A program made the translations under genes and the position numbers. This document shows positions 38,377 through 41,494 of a DNA stretch of 41,494 nucleotides, piece by piece. Below the pieces are notes generated by a model. It was not told the DNA's origin. It made no database searches and saw nothing but the letters and a program-made list of their open reading frames with translations. The DNA is from a virus. Numbering within the stretch: the stretch's first letter is position 1; the number at the start of each line of letters is the position of its first letter. Location of the stretch: positions 1 to 41,494 of the IMG/VR virus record IMGVR_UViG_3300020213_000049; one strand, 5' to 3'.

Positions 38377-39006
38377 ATGAAGATATTGAATTTGTATGCT
38401 GGTATAGGGGGAAACAGGAAGCTATGGGGGGAAGAACACGAAGTAACAGCTGTGGAAAACGTACAGGATATTGCAGATGTGTATAAAAAACTATTTCCAA
38501 ACGATACCGTAATAGTTGCAGACGCACATGAATACTTGATAGAACACTTTCAAGAGTATGACTTTATTTGGAGCAGCCCGCCATGCCCTAGCCACTCGGT
38601 AACAAGCTTTTTCCTTAAGGGGCAAGGTATATTTCGTTATCCTGATATGAAATTATGGCAAGAGATTATATTCCTCAAACACTTTTTCAAAGGAAAATAT
38701 GTTATAGAGAATGTGAAAAGCTACTACAAGCCTATATTCGAGCCGCAAATAATAGGCAGACACTATTTCTGGGCTAATTTTGCTATACCAGATAAGAAGA
38801 TTGACTACGTTCAAATAGGTACCATGAATCGCAGTGCTTCAAAGGACGCTCAAAGGAAAGCAATTATAAGGGAAGCTCAAATACCGGAATTGATTGACCT
38901 TCACGGGCTAAATGGAATGGATATTAAACTAAAAAACAAACGACAAGTGTTAAGAAATTGTGTATATCCTGAACTAGGCAAGCATGTTTTTGATAGTTCT
39001 ATTTAG
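38377..39006 (+). CDS. Minimal C5-cytosine DNA methyltransferase (209 aa)
   Basis: LNLYAGIGGNRKLWGE (motif I), AVENVQDIADVYKKLFP (II), DAHEYL (III), IWSSPPCPSHS with the catalytic Cys at 70 (IV) and KGKYVIENV (VI) are all present. It is much shorter than typical C5 methylases and lacks an obvious target-recognition domain, so specificity may be minimal or come from a partner. Preceded by its own leaderless promoter. Probably protects phage DNA or modifies it during packaging. Confidence 0.9.
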   Translation: MKILNLYAGIGGNRKLWGEEHEVTAVENVQDIADVYKKLFPNDTVIVADAHEYLIEHFQEYDFIWSSPPCPSHSVTSFFLKGQGIFRYPDMKLWQEIIFLKHFFKGKYVIENVKSYYKPIFEPQIIGRHYFWANFAIPDKKIDYVQIGTMNRSASKDAQRKAIIREAQIPELIDLHGLNGMDIKLKNKRQVLRNCVYPELGKHVFDSSI

Positions 39007-39022
39007 CCAGTATCAAGCGTTT

Positions 39023-39045
39023 GTGGATAACTATCATGTTATACT
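39023..39045 (+). promoter_or_regulatory. GTGGATAAC-TATACT promoter of the zinc-ribbon gene
   Basis: GTGGATAAC (39023..39031), 8 bases, TATACT (39040..39045). It has the same spacing as the promoter at 38348. The start at 39080 follows a leader with a Shine-Dalgarno AAGGAG (39068..39073), so this transcript is not leaderless. Confidence 0.55.
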
Positions 39046-39079
39046 AACAACAGTTCTTTCCCACTTTAAGGAGTTACCG

Positions 39080-39304
39080 ATGAACATACACATTAGGATG
39101 TGTGAATGTGGACGTATCTCTATTCGAGGCAACAAGCAAGACGAATGGCGTACCCTGACCACAGGAGAGACTACTATCGAGGAGGTAGGACGCAACTATG
39201 GTGTTTTCTCGTTGGAGATGATTGAGTGCTTTGACTGCATGAACAAACGACTAGCAGAGAGTGCGGGTGTATGCACGGCTCAAGCAATGCAGTCACAATT
39301 TTAG
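39080..39304 (+). CDS. Zinc-ribbon-like protein with a true Shine-Dalgarno (74 aa)
   Basis: I chose ATG at 39080 because AAGGAG lies 6 nt upstream, and this is the clearest ribosome-binding site in the window. CECG near the start and CFDC in MIECFDCMNKRL give two Cys pairs for zinc. The C-terminus ends AQAMQSQF and TAG. No named family. It overlaps the convergent minus gene 39301..39537 by 4 bases. Confidence 0.7.
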   Translation: MNIHIRMCECGRISIRGNKQDEWRTLTTGETTIEEVGRNYGVFSLEMIECFDCMNKRLAESAGVCTAQAMQSQF

Positions 39305-39537
39305 AAAAGAGGTGATCTAGCCCGTAGCAAGGAAGCTGCGGGTTTTTTCTTTATGCTTTTATCGAATCCGTGTTCGACAAGATACCCACACCCAGGGCAA
39401 GAATGATATGTGACGTGTTTTCCTTTCCACAAGAACTTGGAAGACTTATTTAGCCGTGATAGACAATTCCTGCACGTTACATTCAAGCTTCGGATGAAGT
39501 TGATTTGCTCTCGGGCTTCGTTAGAGTACTTGTTCAT
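39301..39537 (-). CDS. Zinc-ribbon protein (78 aa)
   Basis: CRNC near residues 22-25 and CPGCG near residues 47-51 form a classical zinc ribbon (C-x2-C...C-x2-C). The rest is basic and helical. Its last residues (KKPAASLLRARSPLF) are encoded through the terminator of the converging plus gene, and its ATG is ATGA-coupled to the HNH gene upstream. Confidence 0.75.
   Translation of the reverse strand: MNKYSNEAREQINFIRSLNVTCRNCLSRLNKSSKFLWKGKHVTYHSCPGCGYLVEHGFDKSIKKKPAASLLRARSPLF
39321..39348. terminator. Intrinsic terminator at the convergence of plus and minus genes
   Basis: CCCGTAGC (39321..39328), loop AAGGAA, GCTGCGGG (39335..39342), then six T residues (39343..39348). It overlaps the 3' end of the minus ORF 39301..39537, which is read through it in the other direction. 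Confidence 0.85.
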
Positions 39538-39938
39538 AGGGAAGCAAAGATGTCTTTAAGTTCTTTGTATTTCTTTTCAAAATCTACAATCATCATAGTA
39601 TCTTGAGTCCTTTTTTTCAGTGTTTGATGTAGTTCTGGATAATTTTCCATAAACCATTCCCACGATTCTCCTGGATGTGCGTGCCAGTTCCAGCTTGAGA
39701 CTCCTCTTCCAGGCACTACAGAATGATGAGAGGCACATAAGCACATTATATTGTCCACATCCGCAGACATGTTTTTATAGACACCTTCAGAATATATATG
39801 TGAGCCATGCGTCTGATTGAACGGTTCTCCTTTTCCACAGTAGGCACACTGATACCCCACCTTCATACGGGCAATCTTTTTAGCAAGCGTAGATGCTTTT
39901 TTCCTCCAATACTCCCTGCTTTTAACCTTTTTCTTCAT
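39534..39938 (-). CDS. HNH endonuclease-like protein (134 aa)
   Basis: CAYCGKGEPFNQTHGSHIYSE, followed by ADVDNIMCLCASHHS, gives the two-Cys pair plus the H...N...H core of HNH nucleases; the second pair is C-x-C followed by two His rather than the usual C-x2-C. A basic N-terminus (KKKVKSREYWRKKASTLAKK) and long C-terminal helix flank it. Members in phage recombination blocks may resolve DNA junctions or cut packaged DNA. ATGA-coupled to the zinc-ribbon gene. Confidence 0.75.
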   Translation of the reverse strand: MKKKVKSREYWRKKASTLAKKIARMKVGYQCAYCGKGEPFNQTHGSHIYSEGVYKNMSADVDNIMCLCASHHSVVPGRGVSSWNWHAHPGESWEWFMENYPELHQTLKKRTQDTMMIVDFEKKYKELKDIFASL

Positions 39939-40059
39939 CTATAAATTTCTTAAAAAGTTCTTCTATAAATGGCGGCCACGTGCTTCTCTTACTCTGAGAA
40001 CACCACTCTTGATGTTGTGCTTCTTCAAGCTTGGTTGAGCATTCCCAGCAGATATTCAT
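39922..40059 (-). CDS. Small Cys-rich protein with leaderless start (45 aa)
   Basis: I start at MNICWECSTKLEEAQHQEWC because TATAAT lies 6 nt upstream; a start 50 codons earlier (40209) would run across that promoter and an intervening 27-codon ORF. The product has CWEC and a later Cys, possibly binding zinc. It overlaps the HNH gene's start by 17 bases. Confidence 0.6.
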   Translation of the reverse strand: MNICWECSTKLEEAQHQEWCSQSKRSTWPPFIEELFKKFIDEEKG

Positions 40060-40071
40060 ACAGTTATTATA
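40060..40071 (-). promoter_or_regulatory. Leaderless promoter -10 (minus strand)
   Basis: TATAAT (40071..40066), AACTGT, then ATG at 40059. A perfect DnaA box TGTGGATAA lies upstream at 40091..40099, in the opposite orientation. Confidence 0.6.
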
Positions 40072-40106
40072 CCACGGAATAAGCCTACACTGTGGATAAC
40101 TATGTA

Positions 40107-40190
40107 TTAGCGTCTCCTTTTCATGGAATTTATAGTTATAAATATACCTACCGCAATAAGCATCCAAGTTGATAGATAGAGAGAGTTCAT
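40107..40190 (-). CDS. 27-residue membrane micro-protein
   Basis: ATGA-coupled to the upstream gene (stop TGA at 40187-40189, ATG at 40188-40190). The product reads MNSLYLSTWMLIAVGIFITI followed by NSMKRRR, a hydrophobic helix with a positive tail, and stops at 40107-40109. It is similar in plan to the micro-ORFs at 19185 and 2510. Short enough that coding is not certain. Confidence 0.5.
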   Translation of the reverse strand: MNSLYLSTWMLIAVGIFITINSMKRRR

Positions 40191-40390
40191 TCAGATATAT
40201 CTTTATCAAAAAATAAATTAAACACTTCTATAGAGACACGTATTGCTTTATAGGAATCAATTGCATCTGACGTTAAACACACCTGCTTAGAGTCGTCGTC
40301 TATATACATAATCTTCCAGACGCTACCCTCTCTAATAGTGATTCCTCCTGCAACGATTTGCTCTTTTGCTTTTATTTCTGCATGGCTCAT
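40187..40390 (-). CDS. Hypothetical protein (67 aa)
   Basis: MSHAEIKAKEQIVAGGITIREGS begins with a helix and continues with a beta-rich region (VWKIMYIDDDSKQVCLTSD). ATGA-coupled on both sides. The SVWKIMYIDDD...V.L pattern is like a small SH3-type barrel common in phage early proteins, but no family is confirmed. Confidence 0.65.
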   Translation of the reverse strand: MSHAEIKAKEQIVAGGITIREGSVWKIMYIDDDSKQVCLTSDAIDSYKAIRVSIEVFNLFFDKDISE

Positions 40391-40533
40391 AGATTTTTAG
40401 TTAGTTTGTAAATATCTTCTTCAAACTCCTCTACAAGCTCCAGCCTCTTACTCATAGATGTTTCTTTTATTATATCTTGGATGAGTTTGATTCTTAATAA
40501 GTCTTTTTCGGATTCAAAGTCGAGTGTTCTCAT
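40387..40533 (-). CDS. Small acidic helical protein (48 aa)
   Basis: MRTLDFESEKDLLRIKLIQD through to EEDIYKLTKNL, ending TGA at 40387-40389 and coupled to the next ATG. Entirely helical by composition. It is too short for simple ORF calling but well framed between coupled genes. Confidence 0.55.
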   Translation of the reverse strand: MRTLDFESEKDLLRIKLIQDIIKETSMSKRLELVEEFEEDIYKLTKNL

Positions 40534-40542
40534 AGGGTATGG

Positions 40543-40709
40543 TTAGTTAGTGGCTCTATACAAATTCACCACCCCATGCATCCTCGCTCTATCTTCTGCT
40601 ACTGCACGGTCGATTTCCTTGGAAATTAAATTCCAATCATAATCAGGGAGAAGAACTGTCATTTCTTTTTCTAATCTTTTTTTGTGTTTTCGTAGTTCAT
40701 AGTGTGCAT
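40543..40709 (-). CDS. Small hypothetical protein, possible -1 frameshift in an A-tract
   Basis: From the ATG at 40660-40662 the frame reads MTVLLPDYDWNLISKEIDRA then AVAEDRARM..., 39 residues, paralogous to the EALAEDRAM region of 2870..3094. A longer frame starts at the ATG at 40709 (MHTMNYENTKK) and would join it through a -1 shift in the run of seven A residues near 40677..40683. Either a short protein starting at 40662, a programmed -1 frameshift, or an assembly indel. Confidence 0.5.
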
Positions 40710-40721
40710 ATTTATGGTTGT

Positions 40722-40985
40722 TTAGTCGTTAGGCTTAGTTTTATGGTTTAGTTTATATAATTTTATATAGGAAGATGAAGTCGCTATGAAGTCCAAATCC
40801 TGCCCCCAATCTTTTGGTACTCTTCTTATTTGCAATTTGTTTATTTGCTCTCTCCTACGCTCTGTGAGTGGTCTTATTCCCTTGAGTTCAAGGTCGTTAG
40901 CGTAACAAAAAGCTGATAGCTCAGACAGAAATCGCATAAGAGATACATCTGGGTTTGTGAGCGTTAATTTCAATGTTTCGTTCAT
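40722..40985 (-). CDS. Hypothetical protein (87 aa)
   Basis: MNETLKLTLTNPDVSLMRFLSELSAF... is helical with a basic middle (ERRREQINKLQIRRVPK). ATGA-coupled to the 146-residue gene upstream. No domain recognised. Confidence 0.65.
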   Translation of the reverse strand: MNETLKLTLTNPDVSLMRFLSELSAFCYANDLELKGIRPLTERRREQINKLQIRRVPKDWGQDLDFIATSSSYIKLYKLNHKTKPND

Positions 40986-41422
40986 AGTTCGCCCACCGCT
41001 TTCCTAGCAACCCCTCTCATATATGACAGAGCGTACTGACTAACATTCATGTCTGCCATTTCTTGGAGAGCTAGCTTATATCTATCCCGTTCCTCTATGA
41101 GTGGTAGCATGTGTTGCGGGCAGTTGTCTTTGCAGTGATACGCGGGCTTAACGTGTACTGGACATCCTCCCTTACGCGTTTCACAGGTGCATACGGTGTA
41201 ACTAATTGATGTGAGCTTGTCTAGGGCTTCCATGGTGCCTTTGAATAACTCAGGCGTGTATTTATCGGGGTTTTCATCATGCTTGCATTCTGCTTCTTCA
41301 TCTGCTACTTCTAGGCAGGAGAGGAGTTGTCCTGCGGTCATCTTGGATTCTTCATATGGACCAAAACTAATATCGTTATTCCTTTGTACTTCTTCCAATT
41401 TTTCTTTGTTTATTGTGTTCAT
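40982..41422 (-). CDS. Cys/His-rich hypothetical protein (146 aa)
   Basis: Acidic N-terminal half; the middle has CTCETRKGGCPVHVKPAYHCKDNCPQHM, a cluster of Cys/His that could bind zinc. The last 30 residues are helical (YKLALQEMADMNVSQYALSY). Its ATG (41420-41422) overlaps the stop of the junction-spanning gene, which is the main evidence for circularity. Confidence 0.7.
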   Translation of the reverse strand: MNTINKEKLEEVQRNNDISFGPYEESKMTAGQLLSCLEVADEEAECKHDENPDKYTPELFKGTMEALDKLTSISYTVCTCETRKGGCPVHVKPAYHCKDNCPQHMLPLIEERDRYKLALQEMADMNVSQYALSYMRGVARKAVGEL

Positions 41423-41494
41423 ACAGTTTCTTTTATTATTTTAATAAGTTGTTTTGACATCACAGTGTATTGTTTTTTGTTATTAGCCCCAGCC
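41419..41494 (-). CDS. C-terminal part of the junction-spanning phage hypothetical protein
   Basis: Continues the frame left open at base 1: codons for AGANNKKQYTVMSKQLIKII and KETV, then TGA at 41419-41421, overlapping the ATG of the next gene. Together with 1..533 it gives one 202-residue protein. The exact join contributes one Arg codon (AG from base 2..1 and G from 41494). Confidence 0.85.
   Translation of the reverse strand, partial: AGANNKKQYTVMSKQLIKIIKETV

Noticed and set aside
1-41494. Alternative genetic code with TGA as Gly or Trp
   Set aside because: TGA is used as a stop in many ATGA overlaps and no frame reads through TGA in conserved genes.
1-41494. Temperate lifestyle
   Set aside because: No integrase, repressor or partition gene is recognised; the HTH protein alone is not enough.
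1-41494. Diversity-generating retroelement driving tail variation
   Set aside because: No reverse transcriptase and no template/variable repeat pair were found, although tail genes contain repeats.

Overview
The window is a complete or nearly complete genome of a tailed double-stranded DNA phage, most likely podovirus-like. It carries a PBSX/Sf6-type large terminase, a portal, a scaffold, an N4-gp56-family major capsid protein, an SU10-type adaptor, a right-handed beta-helix tailspike and three very large internal-virion-type proteins. I see no tail tube, tail sheath or classical tape-measure gene. The sequence is effectively circular: one 202-codon minus-strand gene runs off the left end (1..533) and resumes in frame at the right end (41494..41419), where its stop overlaps the next gene's ATG. 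The genetic code is standard, with TAA, TAG and TGA all used as stops. There is no integrase, repressor or polymerase, so lifestyle and host cannot be fixed. About sixteen genes have a -10 hexamer (TANNNT) exactly 6 nt before the start codon, the layout of leaderless mRNAs, which suggests a host that initiates efficiently on leaderless transcripts.

Layout. (i) A minus-strand early block spans the junction (39301..41494 and 1..3876). It has many short ATGA-coupled genes: an ERF-family annealing protein, a DUF1351-like coiled-coil protein, a MerR-like HTH protein, an HNH nuclease, zinc-ribbon proteins and micro-proteins. (ii) 3118..3503 and 3892..4413 are non-coding. The first holds a tRNA-like multi-arm structure closed by a 20-bp helix; the second opens with a 13-codon leaderless ORF followed at once by a terminator. 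(iii) 4414..7869 (+) is an accessory block: an MT-A70 adenine methyltransferase behind a leader peptide with interleaved inverted repeats, a possible nuclease partner, and several small genes behind copies of one promoter element. (iv) 7866..8378 (-) is a 3D-domain cell-wall protein driven by one of two back-to-back promoters. (v) 8549..38260 (+) is the late region: packaging, head, a glycosyltransferase/methyltransferase cassette, tail fibres, internal virion proteins, a KH-domain protein, an M23-like endopeptidase and a holin. (vi) 38377..39304 (+) holds a small C5 cytosine methyltransferase and a zinc-ribbon protein.

Most notable theme. Four late structural proteins carry long Ser-Pro-Ser-X-Ser tracts resembling mucin tandem repeats, and a fifth small membrane protein is Ser/Pro-rich. 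Between the head and tail genes lies an ATGA-coupled cassette of two GT-A-type glycosyltransferases, two SAM-dependent methyltransferases and two further glycosyltransferase-like proteins. One glycosyltransferase has a DAHC motif and a WGMQGSS...WLSGG...AHLFR series resembling polypeptide GalNAc-transferases (GT27). I infer a phage-encoded O-glycosylation system that decorates the mucin-like fibres. This is a hypothesis from sequence, not a demonstrated function.

Regulation. Besides the leaderless promoters, perfect DnaA-box sequences (TTATCCACA/TGTGGATAA) are strongly over-represented and often lie just upstream of -10 elements. Several leaders (4771..4830, 8385..8433, 13083..13138, 15685..15736) contain interleaved inverted repeats that can form competing hairpins or pseudoknots, pointing to RNA-based control.
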